Source of the DNA: Pleurocapsa sp. PCC 7319 | Lineage (GTDB): Bacteria > Cyanobacteriota > Cyanobacteriia > Cyanobacteriales > Xenococcaceae | Reading direction: 5' to 3' | Assembly (NCBI RefSeq): GCF_000332195.1 | Contig: NZ_KB235922.1 | Location: forward strand, 3,259,322 to 3,323,321 | Length of the DNA: 64,000 nt | Shown here: piece by piece, positions 53,219 through 63,398 of the stretch | Layout of the letters: every line of letters begins with the position of its first letter | How positions within the stretch are numbered: position 1 is the stretch's first letter | The notes under the pieces: generated by a model | What the model saw: only the letters and a program-made list of their open reading frames with translations | What the model was told of the DNA's origin: nothing | Databases searched by the model: none | Program-made: the position numbers and the translations under genes

Positions 53219-53773
53219 TTAACTATTAACATTCTTTGCCATTCTATTAATTCTCTGCTGCCAAAGATTAAATGGGTAATAAAAAGCAGGACTCCAGAGA
53301 CTAGTAATCATCGCTGTAGTTATAACGATTTGTTGATATTGTTGCCAAACTTCTGATATCGAAAGAAATCTCTGCATTGTATATTGCAACGCAAAAATTG
53401 TTTCCGCCAAAACTGTCATAAAAAAAACAATCAAAGCAACAGAAATAAAATCCTCTCCAATATATTTTTGCTTTTGTAATGCAGAAGTAAATACCCCAAC
53501 TAAAACTAAACTGAGAACATGAGAAGGTGAACTGATGGTCATACCATCATATATCCACCCTATACTTAAGCCGGCGATCGCTGCCTGCCATACTGACCTT
53601 TGAAGACTCCAGGAGACAACCCAAATTAGAAGCCAATTGGGATTAGTTTGGAGTAGCTCCATACCAGGAATATGTAACAGCATCAAAAGTGAACACAAAA
53701 CTACGGAAGCACAAATAAATAACGTGTTAATTATGTTCAAAATATTATTAGATGTCTGAATCTTAGTAGGCAT
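53219..53773 (-). CDS. mreD: Rod shape-determining protein MreD
   Basis: This 184-residue inner-membrane protein has five predicted spans (around 18-35, 45-60, 65-95, 108-130, 140-165). The NPNWLLIWVVSWSLQRSVWQ region resembles the conserved MreD segment with an aromatic motif. It works with MreB and MreC in the elongation machinery. It follows mreC on the same strand after a 220-base gap, longer than usual. Confidence 0.85.
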   Translation of the reverse strand: MPTKIQTSNNILNIINTLFICASVVLCSLLMLLHIPGMELLQTNPNWLLIWVVSWSLQRSVWQAAIAGLSIGWIYDGMTISSPSHVLSLVLVGVFTSALQKQKYIGEDFISVALIVFFMTVLAETIFALQYTMQRFLSISEVWQQYQQIVITTAMITSLWSPAFYYPFNLWQQRINRMAKNVNS

Positions 53774-53993
53774 TACCTAAATAGTAAATATTGTTGTATT
53801 AGCACTCAATTTGTAATTAGTTTTTGATTGAGACTATTAATAATATCCGAAGTATTTTTAATTGACTAATTGCGATTAGTTTAATTGCTTCATCGATTAA
53901 AGTCTTTTGTATATTTCAAGATTTACTCAGTAGCGATCGCTCTCTCTTCGGGTTCAGAACTTTGCTGAACACAATTTCAGACTTAAACTATGA

Positions 53994-54743
53994 CTAGATT
54001 CCTATTTTAGGTTCAAAAGGCTGCACAATGACCCATTCTAAAATATCAATTGGAGCAGCTAACTCTATCTCTATTTCGGATGTCGAATCTTCGTGACGCT
54101 GATGAGATTTAACCTTCCCAATCGGCATACCAGGAGGAAATAACTTACTGAGGGTAGAAGTAGCAATTTCATCTCCAGACTTGATATCAGCAACCTGATT
54201 AAAGAACTTCATTACTATCTTGGATGAACCTTTTCCCTGAATGTAGCCTAATTGACGATTGCGGCTGAGAGTTGCCCCAACTCTGCTGGTTGCATCAGTA
54301 ACTAACAATACTTTGCTGGTATGAGGGGTAACGTGGGTGACACGACCAACTAAGCCTCCAATACCCATAACTACAAAACCTGGTTTAATGCCATTTTGGC
54401 TTCCTTTACCCAAGGTAACGTGATCCCACCAACGATCGCCACTACGACCAATTATTGGAGCGGCTATAGTTTTAGCCGTTTGGGTCTCAGTAAAATTTAA
54501 CAACTGCTTTAGCTGCTGATTTTGCTGTTCTAATTCAGTTACCTGTTGCTCTAGCTCTAATATACGAGCATTAGTTAGTCTATCTTCTATGACTAGCTGT
54601 TTTTGGGATTGAAAGGGACTAACTATAAAATAATATATCTCTGACAAGACTGATGCTTGAGTTTGTTTAATGAACAAAGCCATTGCCAAAGCTACAAACA
54701 TTAGTATTGTCCCCAAACCATATTTATCCCACCAGCGACTCAT
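53994..54743 (-). CDS. mreC: Rod shape-determining protein MreC
   Basis: This 249-residue bitopic protein has an N-terminal span (about 10-27), a coiled coil (about 55-90, LELEQQVTELEQQNQQLKQL) and the periplasmic MreC beta domain with DHVTLGKGSQNGIKPGFVV and TDATSRVGATLSRN. It links cytoskeletal MreB to cell-wall synthases. It starts 19 bases after mreB, so mreB-mreC are clearly co-transcribed. Confidence 0.95.
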   Translation of the reverse strand: MSRWWDKYGLGTILMFVALAMALFIKQTQASVLSEIYYFIVSPFQSQKQLVIEDRLTNARILELEQQVTELEQQNQQLKQLLNFTETQTAKTIAAPIIGRSGDRWWDHVTLGKGSQNGIKPGFVVMGIGGLVGRVTHVTPHTSKVLLVTDATSRVGATLSRNRQLGYIQGKGSSKIVMKFFNQVADIKSGDEIATSTLSKLFPPGMPIGKVKSHQRHEDSTSEIEIELAAPIDILEWVIVQPFEPKIGI

Positions 54744-54761
54744 ACTGTTTATCTTGACAAT

Positions 54762-55799
54762 CTAATTGAGTGTAGAGCGATCGCTAAAAACACGATCTAA
54801 GCTTTTATCTTCAAGTACCCTTCCTGTACCCAAAACTACGCATTTTAATGGTTCAGGTGCAATATGAGTGACAATACCTGTTTCGTGACTAATAAAAACA
54901 TCTAATCCCCGTAACATTGCCCCTCCACCTGCTAACATAATTCCGCGATCAATAATATCGGCAGCTAAATCTGGAGGAGTTTGCTCTAAAGTTCTCTTAA
55001 TCGCTTCAATAATACTGTTTACTGGATCTTGTAGGCATTCACGAATCTCAGACGCCTTAACATCAACGCTACGAGGTAATCCCGATAGCATATGTAAGCC
55101 TCGTACTTCCATTGTAGAATCATCATCCTTAACGGGATAAGCCGAACCGAGTTGTAGTTTAATAGTTTCGGCAGTGTTCTCACCAATCGCGAGTTTATGT
55201 TCCTTTTTCATTTGATTAACAATTGCTTCGGTTAGTTCATCCCCAGCGATGCGAATTGATTCGCTAATTACTTTGCCCTGAGAGCTAAGCACTGCTACCT
55301 CTGTAGTACCACCACCAATATCCACAATCATATTTCCCGTAGGTTCAGCTACGGGTAGTCCTGCGCCTATAGCTGCTGCCAACGGTTCTTCAATCAAATC
55401 AACTTCCCTTGCTCCTGCATTTGAAGCCGCTTCGATTACAGCGCGACGTTCCAATTTAGTCACACCACTGGGAATCCCAATCACCATACGGGGATGAACC
55501 AACGGATTGCCCTCAAAAACCCGTCGGACAAATTCATGGATCATTGCTTCTGTGGCATCAAAATCAGCAATCACACCATCTTTGAGAGGACGTAAAGCTT
55601 CAATGTTTTCTGGCGCACGCCCTAATAATAATTTTGCCTCTTTACCAAATGCTCTTGGGGTTTCTGTTTTGCGTTCGATCGCTACTACAGAAGGCTCCTC
55701 CAAGACGATACCCTTACCAGATACATAGATCAAAGTGTTAGCAGTACCTAGATCTATGCCCATGTCCCTCGAAAGATTAAAACGATTAAGAAAGCCCAC
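54762..55799 (-). CDS. mreB: Rod shape-determining protein MreB
   Basis: This 345-residue bacterial actin organises lateral wall synthesis. It has the phosphate-1 motif MGIDLGTANTLIY, the phosphate-2 motif MIVDIGGGTTEVAVLS, the connecting EEPLAAAIGAG and the adenosine motif GIMLAGGGAMLRGLD. An amphipathic N-terminus (MGFLNRFNLS) would bind the membrane. Length is standard. First gene of mreBCD. Confidence 0.97.
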   Translation of the reverse strand: MGFLNRFNLSRDMGIDLGTANTLIYVSGKGIVLEEPSVVAIERKTETPRAFGKEAKLLLGRAPENIEALRPLKDGVIADFDATEAMIHEFVRRVFEGNPLVHPRMVIGIPSGVTKLERRAVIEAASNAGAREVDLIEEPLAAAIGAGLPVAEPTGNMIVDIGGGTTEVAVLSSQGKVISESIRIAGDELTEAIVNQMKKEHKLAIGENTAETIKLQLGSAYPVKDDDSTMEVRGLHMLSGLPRSVDVKASEIRECLQDPVNSIIEAIKRTLEQTPPDLAADIIDRGIMLAGGGAMLRGLDVFISHETGIVTHIAPEPLKCVVLGTGRVLEDKSLDRVFSDRSTLN

Positions 55800-56128
55800 G
55801 TTAATTTACTGCTCCCAAAAAACTAGTGCTGCTTTGCCAGAGCCGAGTCTAATTTACTCTCAATATTGTAATTAGTCTAATAGAAAATATACTTAAATCT
55901 CCAAAAGTATCAAGGATAGGGGAGGAAGAATGAAAAGTGGACTCATTTATTTAAAATTATTTTTATTACCAAGAAAATATTTGTTCTTATTAAGAAGGAT
56001 ATGCAATTATTTAATTAGGTGGGAAATATTATTTTTATCAATGCCTAAATAAACTAATTAGAGACTAGGAACCAGTAATTTAAAACGTCAAACTATCTAA
56101 AACCTAATCCCTAAATCATTTATTTTTC
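55800..56128. other. Divergent intergenic region mreB / multicopper oxidase
   Basis: This 330-base AT-rich stretch has no gene. It carries the mreB promoter on the minus strand and the oxidase promoter on the plus strand; I cannot fix either. Confidence 0.3.
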
Positions 56129-57133
56129 ATGTCAAATTTATTTCAATTAGATCGAAAACTTAAGACTCGTCGCCAATTTATTCAATGGGGTTTACTAGCA
56201 GGTGGGCTCTCTATCGCTGCACTAAAGTTAAATCCTCGTCAGGCTCAGGCGGCTAACCCAGTGAGAATTCCTCCCATACCAAAAATAGACAATACTTGGG
56301 ATTTGAGCTTCGATCCGATGTCAATTTTAAGAGATTTTAACTATGGCACCCTCAAAGAGGAAGATGGAAGGACTGTTCGAGAATTTGAAGTGGTTGCCCA
56401 TAGTACTCCTTTACAGCTTAATCTTGCTATTACTTTTATTAGCTGGAATTTAAACGATCGCGTTCCAGGTCCAACTCTAAGAGCCACCGAAGGCGATCGC
56501 GTTCGGATTATTTTTCATAATGAAGAGGGACATTCTCACAGTATGCATTTTCACGGCACTCATCCTGTAGAAATGGATGGAGTTAAATCGGTACGTAGGG
56601 GCAAAACAACTATCTATGAATTTGATGCCGAGCCTTATGGTGTTCATCCATATCATTGTCATGTTGCTCCCGTTACTCGTCATGTTGGCAAGGGACTATA
56701 TGGCTTATTTATTGTCGATCCCCCTGAAGGTCGTCCTGAAGCTGATGAAATGGTAATGGTGATGGGTGCTTATGATTTAGATAGTGATGGTAAAAACGAA
56801 CTGTATGCTTTTAATGGCATTCCTAACTATTATCGCGATCGCCCAATCCCGATCTATCAAAATCAATTGGTCCGCCTCTATATCCTCAACATGATTGAGT
56901 TTGACCCTGCCATCACTTTTCATATTCATGCCAATATGTTTCAGGTTTATCGTACTGGTCGTAGCTTAGATCCTAGTGAAGAAAGTGATGTCATTACGAT
57001 GGGAACTGCGGAACGACATATCTTAGAATTTGCCTATAAATATCCTGGTAAATATATGTTTCATCCTCACCAAGACTATATTGCCGAACATGGTTGTATA
57101 GGGTTTTTTGATGTAATTCCTGAAGAAGAATAA
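56129..57133 (+). CDS. Two-domain multicopper oxidase (laccase-like), Tat-exported
   Basis: This 334-residue protein has a twin-arginine signal (KTRRQFIQWGLLAGG ... AQAA). Two cupredoxin domains follow. Domain 1 has HSMHFHGTH (His140, His142) and HPYHCHVAPVTRHVGKGLYG (His173, His176, Cys177, His178, His185), giving the type 1 copper site and trinuclear ligands. Domain 2 gives HIH near 265 and HPHQDY near 312 without a type 1 Cys. The pattern fits two-domain laccase/copper oxidase proteins rather than nitrite reductase (HCH present). Likely periplasmic copper or metal oxidation. Confidence 0.85.
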   Translation: MSNLFQLDRKLKTRRQFIQWGLLAGGLSIAALKLNPRQAQAANPVRIPPIPKIDNTWDLSFDPMSILRDFNYGTLKEEDGRTVREFEVVAHSTPLQLNLAITFISWNLNDRVPGPTLRATEGDRVRIIFHNEEGHSHSMHFHGTHPVEMDGVKSVRRGKTTIYEFDAEPYGVHPYHCHVAPVTRHVGKGLYGLFIVDPPEGRPEADEMVMVMGAYDLDSDGKNELYAFNGIPNYYRDRPIPIYQNQLVRLYILNMIEFDPAITFHIHANMFQVYRTGRSLDPSEESDVITMGTAERHILEFAYKYPGKYMFHPHQDYIAEHGCIGFFDVIPEEE

Positions 57134-57306
57134 TTTTACCCGCACCAAAATCAAAATCATCAACAAGCTTAGATCTTATGGCTTATGGCTTAGAGCTTTG
57201 CTCGTTAATCTCAAAATTAATAATTAATAAATTATTGACTTTTTTTTTCAGTAATAGTAGAGTACATCTTCAGAACAATTAAGAATTTATTTAAATAAGA
57301 ATTTGT

Positions 57307-58224
57307 ATGTCTAATAAAATTAAAACTATAGAATTATTTGTAGCTCTTAGTTTCGCAACTGCCGTGGGAACTCAAACTTTACCCTCCCAAGCTTATGAAA
57401 CTGATGAAATATTAGATGAATCTGCTTCTGAAATGTCTCTATTGCTTGCCCAGGGGGCTGAAGGTGGCGAAGGCGGCGAAGGTGGTGAAGGTGGTGAAGG
57501 CGGCGAAGGTGGCGAAGGTGGCGAAGGTGGCGAAGGTGGTGAAGGTGGCGAAGGTGGCGAAGGTGGCGAGGCTGCCGGAGCTGCTGTTGATACTGGAGAT
57601 CCTGACGTAGACTATATGACTGTTCTGGGTTTAATGAAAGGTCATTTAATTGCTGCTCAAGAACTAATTGCCGTCGAAAACTATGAAGAAGCAGAACCTC
57701 ATATCGGTCATCCTGTCGAGGAACTCTACAGCGATATTGAAACTGTTTTACCTGAAAAGGGAGTAAACGACTTCAAGCCCACTCTTAATCAGCTACATGA
57801 TTTGGCACAATCCGCGCCCGATTCTCCCGAAATGCAAACCCTATTCGATCAGACTTTAGCTTCTATCGATGAAGCGATCGCAGCAGTACCCGACGAACAA
57901 CGCAACTCTCCAGAATTTGTCCTAGATGTAATTGTGGAGATGCTCAAAAATGCTGCTACAGAATATGAAGCGGCGATCGTCAACAATCAATTTGTCGAGG
58001 TCGTTGAATATCAGGATTCGAGAGGATTTGTCTTGTATTCTGATGAACTATACCAAACTGTTGCTGACCAAAAAAGCCAAGCAGATCCAGATGGTCATCA
58101 AATTATCACTGATAGCTTGACTGAATTAAAAACAGCTTGGCCCTCGATTGAACCACCTGAAGCTCCCATATTAGATCCTTCGGAAGTTTATAGTTTAGTT
58201 TCTCAGATTGAGTTTAATAAGTAA
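57307..58224 (+). CDS. Exported protein with a Glu-Gly-Gly repeat, imelysin-like C-terminal domain possible
   Basis: This 305-residue protein has a signal peptide (1-30), then 12 EGG triplets (about residues 52-87) and a helical domain (100-305) with LMKGHLIAAQELIAVENYEE, then AEPHIGHPVEELY. GEGGEGG-type exported proteins next to copper or iron oxidases have been seen elsewhere, and the helical domain recalls the imelysin/EfeO class, but this is from memory. It lies 170 bases after the multicopper oxidase on the same strand, suggesting a joint periplasmic metal role. Confidence 0.7.
   Translation: MSNKIKTIELFVALSFATAVGTQTLPSQAYETDEILDESASEMSLLLAQGAEGGEGGEGGEGGEGGEGGEGGEGGEGGEGGEGGEGGEAAGAAVDTGDPDVDYMTVLGLMKGHLIAAQELIAVENYEEAEPHIGHPVEELYSDIETVLPEKGVNDFKPTLNQLHDLAQSAPDSPEMQTLFDQTLASIDEAIAAVPDEQRNSPEFVLDVIVEMLKNAATEYEAAIVNNQFVEVVEYQDSRGFVLYSDELYQTVADQKSQADPDGHQIITDSLTELKTAWPSIEPPEAPILDPSEVYSLVSQIEFNK
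57460..57567 (+). repeat. 9-bp tandem repeat, 12 units (GAAGGYGGY)
   Basis: Twelve in-frame copies of GAAGGTGGC or third-position variants encode Glu-Gly-Gly. Slippage would change length in steps of three residues without a frameshift. Confidence 0.9.
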
Positions 58225-58359
58225 GTCAATCTCAAGGAAAATAATCTTAAAGAAGCTTGGTTTTTCACCTTTTATAAGTATTGTATAGAACTAATTCACA
58301 GTACAACAATATCTGTAGAATACTCTCAATGAGATTATCGATGGTTGAGGAGTATTTAG

Positions 58360-59436
58360 GTGAAGCCAAGTTTTGCTCTACTTTTGTCTTTGGCTTTTTG
58401 GTTAGTTGAAAGTTCGTTTCCATTTAATTCCACTTCAGCGCAAGTAACTCCTCCAGAATTACAAGTAATTCCACCATCTACTGAGCATCCTGAGGGGATG
58501 AAAGAGATTGTCAGTGAAGATACAGTTATTTACCTTCCTAATGTCGAATATGCTAAGTATGGCGATCGCCGCTTAAAACTGAATATTTTGATGCCAGTCA
58601 ATCAAGGTGAAGCTCCACCAAGACCATTAATCCTGTATATCAAGGGAGGAGGATGGCGACGACGGAATTGGAATAAACTTATCCCTCCACAGCTAGCTTA
58701 TTTTGCCCATAGAGATAACAGGTATGTAGTAGCCATGGTTGAACATCGCCATTCTATGGAAGCTAAGGCTCCTGCTCAAGTGCAAGATGTTAAAGCGGCA
58801 ATACGCTTTATGAGGGCCAATGCTGAGGAATATAATATCGATCCCGAAAGGATCGGGATCTGGGGTGGTTCTTCGGGAGGACATCTTGCTTCTATGATAG
58901 GTACCAGTGATGGCGTAGCGGAATTTTTGACGGAAGATAATCAATCCCAGCCTAGTTCTGTCAAAGCTGTAGTTAATTTTTATGGTCCTACTGATTTTAC
59001 TCAGATGAATAAATATCCGACTCAAATGGACCATGACGCTGAAGACTCACCAGAGTCGCAAGTAATTGGTGGACCGATTCAAGATCCTAAATATAGAGAA
59101 CTTGTGCAGATGTATAATCCAATTACGTACATCTCTAAAGATAAGGAACTCCCCCCTTTTCTGATCGTACATGGAGACCAGGATGGAAAGGTTCCTTTTA
59201 ACCAAAGTGTACTACTGTATACAGCGTTACGTGACGCAGGACAAGATGTGACCTTTTACAAAATAAAAGGTGCCGATCACGGCAAGGGAGTCTGGACACC
59301 TCGCGTGCTGAATCTTGTTTATGACTTTTTTGAGCAACACTTAAACAACGGCTCTGATAGTAGACGGTTAGAAAACAACGCTGCACGTATCAGGATGCTG
59401 AAACGCAATAATAAAGGGGCGAAGCCCCAGCTATAA
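58360..59436 (+). CDS. Exported alpha/beta hydrolase (acetyl-esterase / BD-FAE-like)
   Basis: The start is GTG 58360, giving a signal peptide of about 27 residues. This 358-residue protein has the oxyanion-hole motif YIKGGGWRRRN, the nucleophile motif GIWGGSSGGHLAS, and the acid/His pair HGDQDGKVPF and GADHGKG. This is the lipase/esterase group with HGG-like motif (GGG here), often xylan or carbohydrate esterases. It follows the EGG-repeat protein by 135 bases. The nearby GH9 cellulase on the other strand fits a polysaccharide-related role, but substrate is unknown. Confidence 0.85.
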   Translation: MKPSFALLLSLAFWLVESSFPFNSTSAQVTPPELQVIPPSTEHPEGMKEIVSEDTVIYLPNVEYAKYGDRRLKLNILMPVNQGEAPPRPLILYIKGGGWRRRNWNKLIPPQLAYFAHRDNRYVVAMVEHRHSMEAKAPAQVQDVKAAIRFMRANAEEYNIDPERIGIWGGSSGGHLASMIGTSDGVAEFLTEDNQSQPSSVKAVVNFYGPTDFTQMNKYPTQMDHDAEDSPESQVIGGPIQDPKYRELVQMYNPITYISKDKELPPFLIVHGDQDGKVPFNQSVLLYTALRDAGQDVTFYKIKGADHGKGVWTPRVLNLVYDFFEQHLNNGSDSRRLENNAARIRMLKRNNKGAKPQL

Positions 59437-59527
59437 GCTACTACGCAGGTTGCCAACTAAAAAGCTTAGAGCTATTGGCTTAGAGCTTACAGCTTTTTAA
59501 AGTTCTTTTCAAAGCAATCGTTTAAGT

Positions 59528-59563
59528 GGAAATATTCTAAGGCGATCGCCTTAGAATATTTCC
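59528..59563. terminator. 36-bp perfect palindrome centred on HIP1
   Basis: GGAAATATTCTAAGGCGA is mirrored exactly by TCGCCTTAGAATATTTCC, with GGCGATCGCC at the centre. It overlaps the last codons of the GH9 gene at the convergent junction with the esterase gene. It probably forms the 3' end structure of both transcripts. Confidence 0.55.
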
Positions 59564-61533
59564 GTTGAGGAATCAGACTCCCAAAGCAGTTCATTTTCCT
59601 CATACAAACAAATTTTGGCAATTGCTAGTGGTTTGCCAAATATTCCATTGAAACTATTAAATAAGCTATTATTGCCACTTGCCGATTTATTCTGTTCTAG
59701 CTTCAGTTTGATTCGCTTTTTATAGTCTCTATTTCCCCCTGGATAAATAACTGTTCCCCCACAGCCAACTTCGGTGTAGTAAACACCATCTTCAACTTTG
59801 ACTATTTGTGCTGGAGTATAGGGACAATCACGGGACATCACAGATACAGATATATTATCAGCTTGCTTAGGGTCAGCATCATAAGATATTCGTACTAGTG
59901 CATTTTCCAGTCCCCGCGCTGGCGTAGCCGATTTATTAATAATGGTCAGAATAATCTCAGTAACTTTCCTACTTGATATATTAGTCTGCGTCTCGACATA
60001 GATTTCAGGTTCATCAGCTTGGGGAAAAGATATCTCCGTTAAAGGTTCACCACCAAACTCAGCGTACATTTTTGCTAAAGCTCCTGCAAAACCGGCGTTA
60101 TAGCTAACCCCTACTTCATTACGTACCCAATCATTGCGATCGTCTTGCCAATTATCTTGATTGTCAGGTCCACCAACCAATGCTCCCATCAAAAGATTGC
60201 GATTGTTCGAGGGCTTGTGAGCATTATTTAGCCAACTGCCATGAGCAGTACGATGATGAGGATTTTGAGGATAATTGTTGCCATAACCAATCATATAGCT
60301 GCGTTTAGAGGGATTATGACCTAGAATATAGTTAATCTGATCGACACCAAAATCAAAATAGCGTTCAGCTTTTTCTATTTCTCCCTGAGTTTTTAACCAA
60401 TCACTGTAGACAAAACTTAAAAAGCTCGTGTTAGCTGCTAGAGGTAAAGAACCCCATTTAGCCAAAAATGCTAAACCACCAGGAGTATAGGTGATTTTCT
60501 TACCCTGATAACCCACAGTCCAGAAATCTAACCAAGCTTCGGTACGCTTTTGATATTCTGTTTTTCCTGTTTCCTGCGCCAACAAGACATAAATCCCATA
60601 GGACTTATCATCAAACTGATAAGTATAGTTAAAAGGTTTAGACATTTTGAGATATTCAGCCTCAGCAAGATCTAAATACTCTCCTGAATAATCTCTATTC
60701 TGGGCTGTTTTAGCCTTATGCAACCAAATTGCTGCCCATACTAGCTCATCCTGTTCTCCACTAACTGAAGTATAAAATGGAACTGCTGCTTTCAAGCAAT
60801 CAGAATATTTACCACGATAATTATTGGCAAAATCAAACAACCGTTCTGCTTTTTCTACCAGCAAATCAGCATATTCTAGATCACCATTTTGACGAAATAG
60901 AATAGAACTGGAAGCCATCGCCGCGGAGGTTTCTCCTGCCAGATCTGTACCAGGACAACTAGTATCGATTTTATAAGCTGGTCGTTCCATTTCATAATGG
61001 ACTACTTCTGCTGCTCCCCACCACTTGTGGTCCTTCTTTCCATTGCCAACTTGTCCGTAAAGAACATAATTACCAGGAGTATCATTGACAAAGGAATTAA
61101 GTAGATAATCTGTCGCCCACTTGATGTTTTGCCCAAGATGAACTAATTGACCTGATTGTTGATAAGCATCATAATATTCAATTCCTCCCCATGCCAAAGT
61201 AGTGACACTATAGGCCATCGGAAAATTGAACTTGACATTATCTCCCGCATCTATCCAGCCTCCACTGAGGTCAATGCCTACATCTGCACCATCTTCTGGA
61301 GTTGAATCTCCCCGCCAAGGAAATCGATTCCATTCTGGCAGTTTTCCTGCTTGCTGCGCTTCAAAAAATAATATCGATTTTTGTAATGCTTCACCATAAT
61401 TTTCTGTAGCTTGGCTGATTGTATGTGCTGAGGTAAGAACAATGAAGATCAATGTCATTACGCCAGCTAGGATTTTTGGGGATTCAAAAAATTGTTTAAA
61501 GATTATGTGACTATATTTAGCTATTAAATACAT
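59551..61533 (-). CDS. Glycoside hydrolase family 9 endoglucanase
   Basis: This 660-residue protein has an N-terminal signal/anchor segment (about 18-42) and a GH9 (alpha/alpha)6 domain (about 45-505). The nucleophile-activating Asp pair lies in GWIDAGDNVKFNFPMAYS. HHRTAHGSW and the proton-donor Glu in RNEVGVSYNAGFAGALAK are present. A beta-rich C-terminal module (about 515-655, with ISSRKVTEIILTIINKSATP) resembles a CBM3-like cellulose-binding domain. It hydrolyses beta-1,4-glucan; in cyanobacteria GH9 may tailor the cell's own cellulose. Confidence 0.9.
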   Translation of the reverse strand: MYLIAKYSHIIFKQFFESPKILAGVMTLIFIVLTSAHTISQATENYGEALQKSILFFEAQQAGKLPEWNRFPWRGDSTPEDGADVGIDLSGGWIDAGDNVKFNFPMAYSVTTLAWGGIEYYDAYQQSGQLVHLGQNIKWATDYLLNSFVNDTPGNYVLYGQVGNGKKDHKWWGAAEVVHYEMERPAYKIDTSCPGTDLAGETSAAMASSSILFRQNGDLEYADLLVEKAERLFDFANNYRGKYSDCLKAAVPFYTSVSGEQDELVWAAIWLHKAKTAQNRDYSGEYLDLAEAEYLKMSKPFNYTYQFDDKSYGIYVLLAQETGKTEYQKRTEAWLDFWTVGYQGKKITYTPGGLAFLAKWGSLPLAANTSFLSFVYSDWLKTQGEIEKAERYFDFGVDQINYILGHNPSKRSYMIGYGNNYPQNPHHRTAHGSWLNNAHKPSNNRNLLMGALVGGPDNQDNWQDDRNDWVRNEVGVSYNAGFAGALAKMYAEFGGEPLTEISFPQADEPEIYVETQTNISSRKVTEIILTIINKSATPARGLENALVRISYDADPKQADNISVSVMSRDCPYTPAQIVKVEDGVYYTEVGCGGTVIYPGGNRDYKKRIKLKLEQNKSASGNNSLFNSFNGIFGKPLAIAKICLYEENELLWESDSSTEIF

Positions 61534-61777
61534 CGCCAGCTGTAATAATAGGAATAAATCACTAGGCTAACGTGTGGTTAGTAATTTATTCGATAATTTT
61601 AAAGCGTATAGAAACGTGAGTTCGACGAAGAAATATTAGATAAGTTTGGACTGGGTTAAAGGGAAAAGGGAAAAGGAACAATCTGCTACATGCGTAGACC
61701 CTTCCCCCTTAACCTTTAACCCTTCCCCAGAGTAAGACCCTTCCCCTTTAAGTTTTACCCAAATTATTAATTATTAA

Positions 61778-63268
61778 TTACCCTTGCAGTTTTTTCCCTA
61801 GTAATTGATTAGTTAATTTAGGATCGGCACGTCCACTAGTTTTTTTCATTACTTGCCCGACAAAGAAGCCTTTAAGCTTAGTTTTACCATTGCGGAACTG
61901 TTCTAACTCTTTGGGATGCGCTGCAATTACTTCATCAATAATTTTTTCAATCTCTCCCGTATCAGAGATTTGAATTAAGCCTTTTTTCTCAACCAAAGCT
62001 TTGGCTGAGCCGCCTTTTTCCAAGAGTTCAGGCAAGATTTCTTTGCCAATTTTGCCACTAATTGTGCCTTTATCGATTAAACCAATTAATTCGGCTAAAA
62101 TTTCAGGTTTCAGTTCTGTTTCTGTGATCTTGAGGTTATTACTATTGATATAAGCAGCAATATCCCCCATCACCCAGTTAGCTACTTGCTTAGTATCGGC
62201 ACCAGCAGCGATCGCCGCTTCAAAATATTCGGCAACATTGCGATCGTCAGTTAATACACGGGTATCGTAAGCCGATAAACCCAATTCCGTCTCGTAACGA
62301 TGGCGTTTTGCCACCGGAAGTTCAGGTAATTCCGCTTTCCAAGTTTCTAATTGTTCTGGGGATACTTCAATCGGAGGCAGATCGGGTTCAGGAAAATAAC
62401 GATAATCGCTGCTTCCTTCTTTAAGACGCATACTCTTGGTACGTTGAGAACCTTCTTGCCACAGACGAGTTTCTTGATAGATGGGTTCGCCGTTTTCTAT
62501 GGCTGCAATTTGTCTTTCAATTTCATAATCGATCGCTTTTTGGATGGCACTAAAGGAATTCATATTCTTGATTTCTACTTTAGTTCCAAATTCTTTTTGT
62601 CCTACTGGACGGACAGAGATGTTCACATCACAACGCAAAGATCCTTCCTGCATCTTGCCATCACTGATACCTAGGTACAGCATAATGCGACGCAATTCTT
62701 GGGCATATTCAGCAGCTTCTTTACCTGAACGAAGGTCAGGTTCGGAAACAATCTCTACTAGCGGAATTCCTGCGCGGTTAAAGTCAACCAAGGAATAAGT
62801 CGAACCATCAAGGCGATCGCTACCACCATGAGTTAATTTTCCTGCATCTTCTTCCATGTGCAAGCGGGTAATGCCAATTTTTTTCCTGATTGGTTCGGTG
62901 TTGGGTTTCTCGACAATTTCGATTTCGAGCCAACCATGTTCAGCAATGGGTAGATCGTATTGGGAAATTTGGTAATTCTTGGGTAAGTCAGGATAAAAAT
63001 ACTGCTTGCGATCAAATTTACTATAGGGCGCAATCTGACAGTTAATTGCTAAGCCTGCTTTCACAGCATATTCCAGTACTTTTTCATTTAAGACGGGAAG
63101 CACCCCAGGATATCCCAAGCAAATTGGCGAAATATTAGTGTTAGGGTTATCACCATCGAATTTAGTTGATTCTCGACTAAATATTTTAGTTTCGGTACTT
63201 AGTTGACAGTGGGTTTCTAATCCAATTATTGCTTCGTACTCTATCTTAGCTGGTGCAGCACTAGTCAT
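61778..63268 (-). CDS. gatB: Aspartyl/glutamyl-tRNA(Asn/Gln) amidotransferase subunit B
   Basis: GatB binds mischarged Glu-tRNA(Gln) or Asp-tRNA(Asn) and activates it for amidation with GatA and GatC. This 496-residue protein has the family start [20 protein letters not shown], the metal/ATP region with [17 protein letters not shown] and [16 protein letters not shown], and the C-terminal YqeY helical domain ending [13 protein letters not shown]. Length is standard. gatA and gatC are not adjacent, as is usual in cyanobacteria. Confidence 0.97.
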   Translation of the reverse strand: MTSAAPAKIEYEAIIGLETHCQLSTETKIFSRESTKFDGDNPNTNISPICLGYPGVLPVLNEKVLEYAVKAGLAINCQIAPYSKFDRKQYFYPDLPKNYQISQYDLPIAEHGWLEIEIVEKPNTEPIRKKIGITRLHMEEDAGKLTHGGSDRLDGSTYSLVDFNRAGIPLVEIVSEPDLRSGKEAAEYAQELRRIMLYLGISDGKMQEGSLRCDVNISVRPVGQKEFGTKVEIKNMNSFSAIQKAIDYEIERQIAAIENGEPIYQETRLWQEGSQRTKSMRLKEGSSDYRYFPEPDLPPIEVSPEQLETWKAELPELPVAKRHRYETELGLSAYDTRVLTDDRNVAEYFEAAIAAGADTKQVANWVMGDIAAYINSNNLKITETELKPEILAELIGLIDKGTISGKIGKEILPELLEKGGSAKALVEKKGLIQISDTGEIEKIIDEVIAAHPKELEQFRNGKTKLKGFFVGQVMKKTSGRADPKLTNQLLGKKLQG

Positions 63269-63398
63269 AAATCTTTAGCTTATGGTAGGAAATGATTTTT
63301 TTATTTTATCTGTTTTGTTTGCTTTCTAGTAGTCTGCCAATTTTGAAATGATGGATGCTAAAAAAGTTCGGAGTTATAGGTTATAGGTTAGTTCAAAG

